Positions 1 through 6,981 of a DNA stretch of 36,560 nucleotides are shown in pieces. How positions within the stretch are numbered: position 1 is the stretch's first letter; the number at the start of each line of letters is the position of its first letter. The notes below the pieces were generated by a model. That model had not been told where the DNA came from, did no database searches, and worked only from the letters and a program-made list of their open reading frames with translations. Location: the NCBI RefSeq assembly GCF_012910905.1, contig NZ_WTVN01000037.1, positions 1 to 36,560 of the forward strand. Direction: 5' to 3'. The position numbers were made by a program, and so were the translations under genes. The stretch is from Aromatoleum toluvorans. GTDB taxonomy: Bacteria > Pseudomonadota > Gammaproteobacteria > Burkholderiales > Rhodocyclaceae.

Positions 1-36
1 GGGGTGAGCGGGGGCGGGGCAGGCGTTAAGCGGAAA

Positions 37-63
37 CCGGAGACTGTCCACCGCAGTCTCCGG
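37..63 (-). terminator. Rho-independent terminator after rubredoxin
   Basis: Two perfect 10-base arms (CCGGAGACTG and CAGTCTCCGG) flank a 7-base loop. Read on the minus strand, the stem begins 6 bases after the rubredoxin stop and is followed by TTTCC. This fits the end of the rubrerythrin-rubredoxin transcript, although the T tract is short. Confidence 0.7.
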
Positions 64-68
64 CCAGG

Positions 69-233
69 TCAGACGGCGACCATCTCGAAGTCGGCCTTGG
101 CGACGCCGCAGTCGGGACAGGCCCAGTCGTCGGGGATGTCTTCCCAGCGCGTGCCCGGGGGGATGCCCTCCTCGGGGAGGCCGGCCGCTTCGTCGTAGAT
201 GAAGCCGCAAACGATGCATTGGTAGGTCTTCAT
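69..233 (-). CDS. Rubredoxin (54 aa)
   Basis: This is a small cytoplasmic electron carrier with one iron bound by four cysteines. The reading frame starts [10 protein letters not shown] and carries both knuckles: C6-x2-C9 near the N-terminus and C39-PDCG (C39, C42) near the C-terminus. The aromatic and acidic pattern YDEAAG...[14 protein letters not shown] is typical of the family. Length (54 residues) is exactly that of a classical rubredoxin. The start has a GGAAAAG ribosome site a few bases upstream. It lies 50 bases downstream of the rubrerythrin gene on the same strand and is followed by a terminator, so the two are probably one transcript. The rubrerythrin next door lacks its own rubredoxin domain, so this protein is the likely electron donor to it (inference from context). 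Confidence 0.95.
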   Translation of the reverse strand: MKTYQCIVCGFIYDEAAGLPEEGIPPGTRWEDIPDDWACPDCGVAKADFEMVAV

Positions 234-283
234 GATTTCTTTTCCGTTCTCTATGGGTTGTCGGGGTGTAGCGGCGGCCCGGT

Positions 284-769
284 TCAGGCGGAGATCCGGT
301 CCAGGACCTGCTGGTAGTGGTTGGCGTGGCGCTCCTCAACCTTGGCCAGCGCGGCAAAGCGCTTGGCGGCCTTCTCCAGCACGGCCTTGAATTGTTCCGC
401 GTGTTCCTGCGATTCCGCGATCTGTTCGTCGATCTCCTTGACGGCTGCCTCGTTCCCTTCGGCAACGGCTGCGTGGCGGAAGTTCGGGTACATCTCGGTG
501 TATTCGTAGGTCTCGCCTTCGATCGCGAACTGCAGGGCGCGGGCCGGGTTCATCTTGTCCTTCGGGAAGAGCAGGTCGAGGTGGCCGAAGGCGTGCATGA
601 CTTCCTGCTCGGCGGTCGCCTCGAAGGCCTTGGCGGTTTCCTCGTCGCCCATCTCGCGGCACAGCTTGGCGAAGTAGCGGTACTTGATGTGTGCCATCGA
701 TTCGCCGGCGAAGGCGGATTCGAGGTTCTTGATCGTGACCGACTCGGGGTTGTGGAAGGGGCTGGCCAT
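284..769 (-). CDS. rbr: Rubrerythrin, diiron domain only (161 aa)
   Basis: Rubrerythrins are non-heme diiron proteins that reduce hydrogen peroxide in the cytoplasm. The four-helix ferritin-like core is visible through its ligand motifs: AGES (E23), EVMH (E56, H59), YEYTEMYP (E89, E92) and VEERH (E145 or E146, H148). The protein ends at residue 161, right after the diiron domain; the C-terminal rubredoxin domain of classical rubrerythrin, about 40 residues, is absent. A separate rubredoxin gene follows on the same strand. A GGAGAGAG ribosome site precedes the ATG. In a denitrifier that cycles between oxic and anoxic growth, a peroxide-scavenging role is the simplest reading. A sulerythrin-like or general ferritin-like role cannot be excluded. 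Confidence 0.92.
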   Translation of the reverse strand: MASPFHNPESVTIKNLESAFAGESMAHIKYRYFAKLCREMGDEETAKAFEATAEQEVMHAFGHLDLLFPKDKMNPARALQFAIEGETYEYTEMYPNFRHAAVAEGNEAAVKEIDEQIAESQEHAEQFKAVLEKAAKRFAALAKVEERHANHYQQVLDRISA

Positions 770-780
770 TTTCTCTCTCC

Positions 781-1390
781 TTGCGTTGTTGATGATGCGT
801 TGAGTGAATGCTACGCGCCGCCAGTCAATAATTAAAATTGAATATTGAAATTATTTTGATAGATGGTGGCTATCAATGGCGATGTAGGTGCTCTCTCGGC
901 GGCCACCGGAAAATGCCAAATTGTTGGCGTCGACATGCGTTCGATTGCCGCAGCGTTTGGCGGTCTGCGCATTACACGTGTCGTGCCGGAAACATGACAA
1001 AAAGACTATTCACAATGGCCCTGCGATATGCATTTGGACGAATTTGATGCGTGGAGGAATATCACCCACTTCAGAAGGGATCGCAAATGTTCACGCGCCT
1101 CTGGAAACCGAGACGGGGTTGCGGCCATGCAATTCGACTGGACTTGTAACTATGTATTTCGATGCTTCGTAATCCTTCTCTTGCACCGGGTCGTGCCCTT
1201 TGTCATGGGGCAGGATGCGTTTTCTCCCATGGCTGCATGTCGATCGAATCCCTAAGTTGCAGCGTCGGCCGGCGATCCGCAGGTCGATCGTCGCACCCCG
1301 GCTCCCCCGGCCTGGCGGCTTCGACCGTTGGTGACCGAAGGATTGCCAAGGGAGCAGGCACAGTCATTCCAGACATCCGGTCAATATTTT
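781..1390. other. Non-coding spacer between divergent genes
   Basis: This stretch of about 600 bases separates the minus-strand rubrerythrin from the plus-strand secreted-protein gene. It is visibly more AT-rich than its surroundings, especially 781-1200, and the short open frames in it have no family features or convincing ribosome sites. Apart from the inverted repeat at 856-876, no further element is recognised. It should hold the divergent promoters; a small RNA is possible but not shown. Confidence 0.5.
856..876. promoter_or_regulatory. Inverted repeat upstream of rubrerythrin
   Basis: A perfect 7-base inverted repeat, TTGATAG and CTATCAA, is separated by 7 bases. The half-sites resemble FNR/Crp-family half-sites (TTGAT/ATCAA), but the spacing between TTGAT and ATCAA is 11 bases rather than 4, so it is not a canonical FNR box. 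It lies about 90-110 bases upstream of the rubrerythrin start in an AT-richer stretch and could be an operator for that gene. The function is inferred from symmetry and position only. Confidence 0.4.
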
Positions 1391-1404
1391 GAGGAGTGCA
1401 GAAA

Positions 1405-2208
1405 ATGTCCAAGCTCGTTTCGAAAACCATCGTTGCGGCCATGCTCGCGGGCTGCTTTGCCGCATCGGCCTTTGCGCAGTCGAACGGAACGCCGTCGTCC
1501 AAGGCGACCGCGGACATCAATACCCTGGTCAAATGCACGATGTCGACGGCAACCAGCAATGACGGCGGGGCGCAGATCCCGCAAAGTTGCGTGAACCTCT
1601 ACACCGGCGCAGAGGTGGCGACCCAGAACGAGTGGGTCACGATCATGGAGAAGCCGGTGAAGCTGTCGAACAGCCAGTCGCTGGTCGTGTCGCCGTCGCT
1701 CGTGACCGGCCTGTACACGCAGACGCGGACCAAGACGTCAACCAACTCCACCTCGACGGCACAGGCCATGGGCGGCGTGTATATGAAGGCGGTGCTCACG
1801 GATGATGCCGGCAACGAGATCGTCGCCGCGCCCCTGTCGTCGTGCTCGAGCGGGGTTCTGGGGTGCCAGGAAGTGGCGGGGGATTGGGGCGTGCAGCTCG
1901 ATACGCGCATCCAGACCCTGACGCAGTCGCTCAGCACCTGCACGGTCATGGACATGACCGGGACGACGCAGATCGGGACGTGCGACTTCACGTCCATCAT
2001 CGACCTGGTGCTCAACACCACCAGCGCGCATACGTTCAACTTCGTGTTCCCGAACGTGGGTCAGGGCGTCTACACGCTTAGTGTCAAGGCAGCGGTCGCA
2101 TCGGGTGCGAGTGTCATCGGCAGCGGCACGGCAGTGGGAGCCGCTGCGTTCGGCCTCGGCTCGATGATCGCGGAGTCGGTGCGCTTCGTACACGACTTCG
2201 AGTTCTGA
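1405..2208 (+). CDS. Secreted protein of unknown function (267 aa)
   Basis: The family is not recognised. The start at 1405 is chosen because a GAGGAG ribosome site lies 8 bases upstream; an in-frame GTG at 1396 overlaps that site and is less likely. The N-terminus is a clear Sec signal peptide: a lysine-containing start (MSKLVSK), a hydrophobic core and an AFA-QS cleavage site near residue 25. The mature part is rich in Ser, Thr, Val and Gly, with several cysteines that could form disulfides, and reads as a beta-rich periplasmic or outer-surface protein. The C-terminal quarter has a Gly/Ala-rich hydrophobic stretch before a charged end (VRFVHDFEF). The gene is monocistronic, ending at a strong terminator. 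Nothing ties it to the convergent nos genes. Confidence 0.75.
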   Translation: MSKLVSKTIVAAMLAGCFAASAFAQSNGTPSSKATADINTLVKCTMSTATSNDGGAQIPQSCVNLYTGAEVATQNEWVTIMEKPVKLSNSQSLVVSPSLVTGLYTQTRTKTSTNSTSTAQAMGGVYMKAVLTDDAGNEIVAAPLSSCSSGVLGCQEVAGDWGVQLDTRIQTLTQSLSTCTVMDMTGTTQIGTCDFTSIIDLVLNTTSAHTFNFVFPNVGQGVYTLSVKAAVASGASVIGSGTAVGAAAFGLGSMIAESVRFVHDFEF

Positions 2209-2236
2209 CAGGCCGGTCGAAAGGTCTGATGGCACG

Positions 2237-2261
2237 AAAGGGGCGCGTTGTGCGCCCCTTT
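2237..2261. terminator. Bidirectional rho-independent terminator
   Basis: A perfect 10-base stem (AAAGGGGCGC and GCGCCCCTTT) has a 5-base loop. The T-rich right arm continues into GTTT on the plus strand, ending the secreted-protein transcript. The A-rich left arm provides a short T run in the other direction, ending the nos operon, whose last stop codon is about 40 bases away. Confidence 0.85.
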
Positions 2262-2302
2262 GTTTCATGTGATGCTCAGGACGAACCCGAGTGGGGTGGC
2301 GA

Positions 2303-2665
2303 TCAGGCGCGATGCTGGTCCAGCAGCGGGTCGGCGATGAGCGCTTTTATGACGCGCGCCACATTGTCCGCCGGCGTGTCTTCTGTCCGCGTGAGGGGGT
2401 CCCGGCGTATGTTCCCGCCCGCATCGTGAAGGTGATTGGGGAAGGTCGCCAGCTCGCGGTGCAGGGGCGCGGTGTCGATGCCGAGTTCGATGTCCCCGCA
2501 GGTCCATCGCAGCGAATATGCGTCGGTGGCCGCGTAGCGCATGGTGAGCGTGACGCCGTTTTCGAGGTATACGACGAGGGCATCCTGCTTGTGCTCGACC
2601 GGGCGCGCCAGGCGCGCACCGAAGCTGCGGTCGATGTGTTCGGCGAGTTCGACGTGAAGACTCAT
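2303..2665 (-). CDS. Small conserved-looking protein at end of nos operon (120 aa)
   Basis: No family is recognised. The frame starts MSLHVELAEH after an AAGGAGATC ribosome site, and its ATG overlaps the stop of the preceding 90-residue gene by 4 bases (ATGA), so the two are translationally coupled. No signal peptide or membrane segment is seen. The protein looks like a soluble alpha/beta domain, with alternating strand-like segments (DALVVYLENGVTLTMRYA, SLRWTCGDIELGID) followed by a charged helical tail. It is the last gene before the shared terminator, so it is transcribed with nosL. A role in the copper/N2O pathway would be guilt by association only. Confidence 0.7.
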   Translation of the reverse strand: MSLHVELAEHIDRSFGARLARPVEHKQDALVVYLENGVTLTMRYAATDAYSLRWTCGDIELGIDTAPLHRELATFPNHLHDAGGNIRRDPLTRTEDTPADNVARVIKALIADPLLDQHRA

Positions 2666-2934
2666 GTCCGCCTGATCTCCTTGAGACATTCGGCCATCAT
2701 TGCGCGCACGGTCTCGCGCGTGTCGGCCAGGATGCGGGCGCTCAGATAGTGCTCGTAGGACGGGTGTTCCGGAACCGCCCCGGTGTAGATCCGCTCCAGC
2801 AGTTCGATTTCGTCGGATGCGCCGTTCGCCTGCAGGATCGCGTCGCGGTTCTCGCGCAGTTCGAAGACCAGGCGCGATAGCTGCTCGAGCTGTTGGGCGT
2901 CGGTCGGTTCCAGATCTTCGTAGAATTTGGCCAT
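2662..2934 (-). CDS. Small helical protein downstream of nosL (90 aa)
   Basis: No family is recognised. The protein is all-helical in character and strongly charged, with heptad-like stretches such as DAQQLEQLSRLVFELRENRD, and has no signal peptide, membrane segment or cysteine pair. The ATG lies 9 bases after the nosL stop and has only a weak ribosome site; the stop overlaps the next start by 4 bases. Tight packing and shared direction make it part of the nos operon. It might be a cytoplasmic adaptor or chaperone-like protein, but nothing in the sequence identifies a partner. Confidence 0.72.
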   Translation of the reverse strand: MAKFYEDLEPTDAQQLEQLSRLVFELRENRDAILQANGASDEIELLERIYTGAVPEHPSYEHYLSARILADTRETVRAMMAECLKEIRRT

Positions 2935-2943
2935 GATGGTCGC

Positions 2944-3489
2944 TCACATCTTGCTGTCGTGAAGGGCTCCGCCGTCGAGTATCGCCATGTCGGGGGTGAC
3001 TGCGTCGAAGGCCAATACCTTGCCGCCGTGGGCGCCGGCGAATTTCTGCGCATCGGCCTGCTGGGCAAAGGATGCGATCGTCGGTCCCATCGAACCGGTG
3101 CGCGAACTGCCGACGACGTACCACGCGGTCTTCGCGTCGATCCACGCGTCGCGCGGCTGGTTCCAGTCGGCCTTGCCCATGTCCTGAACGAAGATGGCTT
3201 TTACCGGGCGGACCTGTTCGGGCTTCAGGTAGATGCCGAACATCTCCACGGTGTCGCAGAAGAAATCGGGCTCGGGGCGGTCGTCATAGAAGATCTGCGC
3301 CTTCGGGCCGGGGTAGTCGGCGAGCAGCATGCCGTCGAGCGAGCACGTGGTGTTCTGGTCGATCTCGACGGCGGCGAGCTTCTTGCCGCCGTCGGTGCCT
3401 GCCTGGCCGCAGGCGGCGAGGAGGCCGGCCGCGAGGGCAGCGAGCAGCGTCGCGCGGAAGGGGGAGTGTCGTCGGTTCGGGTGGGTCAC
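2944..3489 (-). CDS. nosL: NosL, copper-binding lipoprotein of N2O reductase maturation (181 aa)
   Basis: NosL is an outer-periplasm-facing lipoprotein that carries Cu(I) to the NosDFY assembly for building the CuZ centre of N2O reductase. The N-terminus is a lipoprotein signal peptide with lipobox LAAC (Cys27). The NosL core follows: a TTCSLDGM segment (C49, M54) that matches the conserved Cys-Met copper-binding area, then QIFYDD, and a C-terminal half with SSRTGSMGP. The GTG start is chosen because it overlaps the nosY stop (GTGA) and has GGAG 9 bases upstream; this gives the lipobox a normal position. It follows nosDFY directly, as in most denitrifiers. Confidence 0.92.
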   Translation of the reverse strand: MTHPNRRHSPFRATLLAALAAGLLAACGQAGTDGGKKLAAVEIDQNTTCSLDGMLLADYPGPKAQIFYDDRPEPDFFCDTVEMFGIYLKPEQVRPVKAIFVQDMGKADWNQPRDAWIDAKTAWYVVGSSRTGSMGPTIASFAQQADAQKFAGAHGGKVLAFDAVTPDMAILDGGALHDSKM

Positions 3490-4301
3490 TTGCGGAATCT
3501 CCAGGCGGCAACGCCGAGCGGCGCTGCGATCCAGGCAGTCATCACGAGGCCGAGCAGCCAGGGCTCGGCAAGCGCGCGAGGGAATACGGTGGCGAGTCCG
3601 TACAGCGTGCGGACGTCGTCGAGGGAAAAGATGTTGAGGATGCGGAAGACGTCGGCCGGGTTCAGCAACAGGAGGTAAGGGAAGATTTCGCCGCCATACT
3701 TGCCGCCGGTGACGACGAGCGCGCCGAGCAGCAGCAGGTCGAACACCAGTACGAACAGGAACCACAGCGCGATCGCGAAGCCGGAGGCGCGCGTGCGGTC
3801 GGCAGCAAACACCGACACCATCACGGCGAGGCTGAGGAAGGCGAGGCCGAGCAGCACCGAACTCAGCATGAAGCCGAAATAGTGCATCAGGGCTGCAAGG
3901 TTGAGCTGGGCCGAGAGCACGATCGCGACGAGGCCGAAACCCGCGACGGTGGAGAACGCGAGCGCCGCGGCGAGGCCGAGGTACTTGCCGAGCAGGAGCT
4001 CGAAGCGCGTGATCGGCATCGACAGCAGGAGATCGAGCGAGCCGCGTTCGCGTTCGCCGACGATGGCGTCGAAACCGAGCACCAGCGCGATCAGGGGGAC
4101 GAGGTAGATCACGAGCGAGACGAGGCTCGCGATCGTGAATTCGATCGAGCGGAAGCCGACCGTGCCTTGCTGTGCGCCGCCGAAGTAGGCGATGACGAGG
4201 GCGAAGACGGTGAACACGAGGGCCACCGCGAGCACCCAGCGGTTGCGGATGCGGTCCCAGAATTCCTTGCCGGCGAGGGTGGCGATCTGTCGCAGTTCCA
4301 T
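3486..4301 (-). CDS. nosY: NosY, ABC-2 type permease of the Nos copper-centre assembly (271 aa)
   Basis: NosY is the membrane subunit of the NosDFY ABC complex, which with NosD and NosF helps supply sulfur/copper for the CuZ cluster. The sequence starts MELRQIATLAGKEFWDRIRN, a cytoplasmic amphipathic entry typical of ABC-2 permeases, and then has about six hydrophobic segments, including WVLAVALVFTVFALVIAYF and a long one near LVSLVIYLVPLIALVLGFDA. The GERERGSLDLLL motif after the second segment is the usual ABC-2 coupling motif. The ribosome site AAGGAGG overlaps the nosF stop. The length matches the family (about 275). Confidence 0.93.
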   Translation of the reverse strand: MELRQIATLAGKEFWDRIRNRWVLAVALVFTVFALVIAYFGGAQQGTVGFRSIEFTIASLVSLVIYLVPLIALVLGFDAIVGERERGSLDLLLSMPITRFELLLGKYLGLAAALAFSTVAGFGLVAIVLSAQLNLAALMHYFGFMLSSVLLGLAFLSLAVMVSVFAADRTRASGFAIALWFLFVLVFDLLLLGALVVTGGKYGGEIFPYLLLLNPADVFRILNIFSLDDVRTLYGLATVFPRALAEPWLLGLVMTAWIAAPLGVAAWRFRK

Positions 4302-4314
4302 GTGCGTCGCCTCC

Positions 4315-5214
4315 TTAATCCGCGAAGCCGAAGAACACGTCTTCGAGCGAGGGTTCGTGCACGTGCAGGTCGAGCACTGTGTCGCCGAGCGACGCGAGCG
4401 CCTGCATGACCAGCATTTTCGATTCGCGGCGGCACTTCACTGCGACGTGGTCCTCGCGCGCTTCGACGGCGATGACGGGCAGCCCGCCGAGCACGTTGCG
4501 CACGTGTTCGAAGTCCTCGTGCGCGAGGTGGACGCGGAACCACAGCGGCAGATCCATCTGCTCGCGCAGGGCTTGCACCGTGCCGACCGCCTGGATCCTG
4601 CCCGAGGCCATGATCGCGAGCCGGTCGACCCGTTCCTGGATCTCGGCGAGGATGTGAGAGGTGAGGATCACGGTGACGCCGTCCGCCTTGAGTCCGCGCA
4701 GGATCACGTAGAACTCGCGGATCGCCTCGGGGTCGAGGCCGGTTGTGGGTTCGTCGAGGAACAGGATGCGCGGGCGGCCGAGCAGCGCCTGCGCGAAGCC
4801 GAGGCGCTGGCGCATACCCTTGGAGTATTCGCGCACGCGCCGGCGCGCGGCGTGGGAGAGGCCGACGCGTTCGAGCGCCGGCGCGCATTCGGCGGCCGTC
4901 ACGCCTTTCAGGCGGGCGAAGAACTCCAGCGTCTCGACGCCCGTGAGGTTGTCGTAGAGGACGACGTTCTCGGGCAGGTAGCCGATCTTGCGTCGCACGG
5001 CGCGGAAGCCGTTGCCGGTGACCGGCAAACCGTCGATGCGGATGTCGCCCGCGGTTGCCGGGATCAGGCCGAGCATCATCTTGAACAGCGTGCTCTTGCC
5101 CGCGCCGTTGTGGCCGATCAGGCCGAACAGCTCGCCGGGCGCGACCTCGAGGTCGACGCCGTCGACGGCGTGCACGGCACCGTAGTGCTTGGTGGCGCCG
5201 CGCACGGCGATCAT
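4315..5214 (-). CDS. nosF: NosF, ABC ATPase of the Nos copper-centre assembly (299 aa)
   Basis: NosF powers the NosDFY complex by ATP hydrolysis in the cytoplasm. All ABC landmarks are present: Walker A GHNGAGKST (34-42), Q-loop area GYLPEN, an ABC signature in the variant form YSKGMRQRLG (about 130-139), Walker B ILFLDEP (150-156) and the H-loop in LTSHIL. The C-terminal 90 residues form the regulatory extension seen in copper-type ABC ATPases. The ATG at 5214 is chosen because it begins the canonical MIAVRGATKHYG and sits 13 bases after the nosD stop with GGAG upstream; the open frame extends further up only as an overlap into nosD. Confidence 0.94.
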   Translation of the reverse strand: MIAVRGATKHYGAVHAVDGVDLEVAPGELFGLIGHNGAGKSTLFKMMLGLIPATAGDIRIDGLPVTGNGFRAVRRKIGYLPENVVLYDNLTGVETLEFFARLKGVTAAECAPALERVGLSHAARRRVREYSKGMRQRLGFAQALLGRPRILFLDEPTTGLDPEAIREFYVILRGLKADGVTVILTSHILAEIQERVDRLAIMASGRIQAVGTVQALREQMDLPLWFRVHLAHEDFEHVRNVLGGLPVIAVEAREDHVAVKCRRESKMLVMQALASLGDTVLDLHVHEPSLEDVFFGFAD

Positions 5215-5227
5215 GGGCGCTCCGTTC

Positions 5228-6526
5228 TCAGCGGGAGCCGGGGAAGTACCTGCCAAGCCATTCTCTCCAGTTGTTGTTCTTCGGCTGCATGTGCGGTTTG
5301 GGGTCGACCACGCTCGGTGCACGCAGCAACGGAAACTGCTGGCCGACGAGGCGCAGCGTCTGCACCGCCGGGCTGTTGAGCAGCAGCTTCAGCATCGGGT
5401 GCTGCCAGGACAGGCGATCGACAATGTCGTTGGCCTCGTACGGAACGTCGCCGAGCCCGTCGCCGTTGCGGTCCCAGCCAAGGTAGTTGCTCCAGTGGTT
5501 GCCGTCCTTGATTCCCCACAACTCGTCCTTCGCGCCTACGTAGCGCACCTGCTCGCGGTTGCTGATGAAATCGTTGTCCTCGACCTTGTTGTTCTTGGAA
5601 CCGGCCGAGAGGTGGACTCCGACGGTGTTGTCGATGACCCGGTTTCCGCGCAGGGTGTTGTATTCGGCGTCGTAGATGAAGAAGCCGCGGTTGTTGCCGG
5701 CGACGACGTTGTTCTCGATGACCGAATCCTGGATCGTGCGCAGCATGATCCCGTGGTCGGAGTTCCCCCACGCGCGGTTGTTGCGCACGGTCTGGTCGCG
5801 CACCTCCATCAGCGCGAGCCCGCCGCGGTTCAGATATACGTCGTTGTCCTCCCACAGGTTGTAGTAGGAGTTCATGTAGTGCGTACCGTAGCGGCTGTGG
5901 TGCATGCGGTTGCCCCGGAACACGGCATGGTGCGAGACGTCGACATATATCGCGTCGCGCACGAAGCTGATGCGGTTGTCGATGATCCTTGCGCCGGTGG
6001 TGTTGTAGAGCTGGATGCCGTTGCCGCGGCTGGCGGAGCGATAGTCGCGCTTTCCGGTGATGACGTTGTGCTCGATCGTGACGTCGTTGGCCTTCTCGAT
6101 CCACAGGCCGAAGAGGTTGTAGGTGAGGTCGCAGTTGCGCACGACAGCACGGTGTGCGCCCGGCCACAGGTAGATGCCGGCGTTCTGTGCACCGAGGTCG
6201 TCGCCCGAGTCGCGCACGATCATCCCGTCGATGACGACGTCGGGCGCGGTCACGCGGATGGTGTCGCCCTTCTGGCCGCCGCTCAACGTGGGGCGGTTCA
6301 CGCCGCGCAGCGTCAGCGGCTTCGCGATGAGCAGGTTCTCGGTGTAGTAGCCGTGGGCGACCTCGATGATGTCGCCCGATTCGGCGCGCTCGATCGCGGC
6401 CTGGATCGATTCGCCCGGCGCAACGGCGCGCGTCGCCGCCCAGGCGGGGAGCGCGCACAGCAACGCCAGCACGGCGAGGCCGCCGTGCCGGAGGATCCGG
6501 GTGAGCAATGCCCTCATTCGGCGCAT
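5228..6526 (-). CDS. nosD: NosD, periplasmic copper/sulfur-centre assembly protein (432 aa)
   Basis: NosD is a periplasmic right-handed beta-helix protein that docks on NosFY and takes part in CuZ cluster assembly. A Sec signal peptide is visible (arginine-rich start, hydrophobic core, cleavage near PAWA-AT, about residue 31). The rest shows repeated parallel beta-helix (CASH/NosD) turns: recurrent NxI/NxV patterns such as GNGIQLYNTTGARIIDNR, DSVIENNVVAGNNRG and GNRVIDNTVGVHLS. The length is typical. The start lies one base past the stop of the preceding small membrane-protein gene, so expression is coupled to it and to nosR. Confidence 0.94.
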   Translation of the reverse strand: MRRMRALLTRILRHGGLAVLALLCALPAWAATRAVAPGESIQAAIERAESGDIIEVAHGYYTENLLIAKPLTLRGVNRPTLSGGQKGDTIRVTAPDVVIDGMIVRDSGDDLGAQNAGIYLWPGAHRAVVRNCDLTYNLFGLWIEKANDVTIEHNVITGKRDYRSASRGNGIQLYNTTGARIIDNRISFVRDAIYVDVSHHAVFRGNRMHHSRYGTHYMNSYYNLWEDNDVYLNRGGLALMEVRDQTVRNNRAWGNSDHGIMLRTIQDSVIENNVVAGNNRGFFIYDAEYNTLRGNRVIDNTVGVHLSAGSKNNKVEDNDFISNREQVRYVGAKDELWGIKDGNHWSNYLGWDRNGDGLGDVPYEANDIVDRLSWQHPMLKLLLNSPAVQTLRLVGQQFPLLRAPSVVDPKPHMQPKNNNWREWLGRYFPGSR

Positions 6527-6527
6527 G

Positions 6528-6962
6528 TCACCCCTGGACGACGAGGAAGCCCAGCGATTTCAGACCGATGAAAAGCGTCGCGCCGATCAGCAGGTTCTTG
6601 AAGCCGACGTAGCAGATCATGTCCATCGTGTTCGCGACACGGTAGCGCCGGCCCCACCACGGGCCGTCCTTTACATAGGGTTTGGAGCCGAGGCGCACGA
6701 TGACTTCGAAGACGCTCCAGCCGAACCACCAGCCGATCAGTGCACCGGCCTGCAGGTGCCCCAGCGCGGCGAGCACCCACACGACGGTGGCGGCAAAGGC
6801 GAGGGCCATGCCGGCGGCCTGCACGGCGCGCTGGCTCTGGAAGCCGTGGTGGCTCCAGGGCCACAGATGATCCCACACTTCGGAAGTGAAGAGGTGCAGG
6901 ACGTTGTCCGTCGCCGCATAGGGCGGTTCGGCAGGGTCGGTCGGCATTTTCGGGTTGACCAT
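6528..6962 (-). CDS. Small membrane protein between nosR and nosD (144 aa)
   Basis: The function is not known. The start at 6962 follows the nosR stop by 19 bases with CCGGAG upstream; a longer frame would overlap nosR. The protein has a soluble, aromatic-rich N-terminus with WDHLWPWSHHGF (W30 to F41, including His32, His38 and His39) and three hydrophobic segments, about 47-69, 72-90 and 121-142. A conserved-looking loop, GPWWGRRYRVANTMDMICY, lies between the second and third. It is not NosL, NosX or TatE. The position suggests a helper for NosR, electron input or copper handling, possibly through the Trp/His-rich segment; this is inference from gene order alone. Confidence 0.75.
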   Translation of the reverse strand: MVNPKMPTDPAEPPYAATDNVLHLFTSEVWDHLWPWSHHGFQSQRAVQAAGMALAFAATVVWVLAALGHLQAGALIGWWFGWSVFEVIVRLGSKPYVKDGPWWGRRYRVANTMDMICYVGFKNLLIGATLFIGLKSLGFLVVQG

Positions 6963-6981
6963 TGCAAACGGCTCCGGAAAT

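Noticed and set aside
5189-6571. Open frame of 460 codons antisense to nosD
   Set aside because: Its composition is Val/Asp/His-rich shadow-type, and nosD is complete on the other strand.
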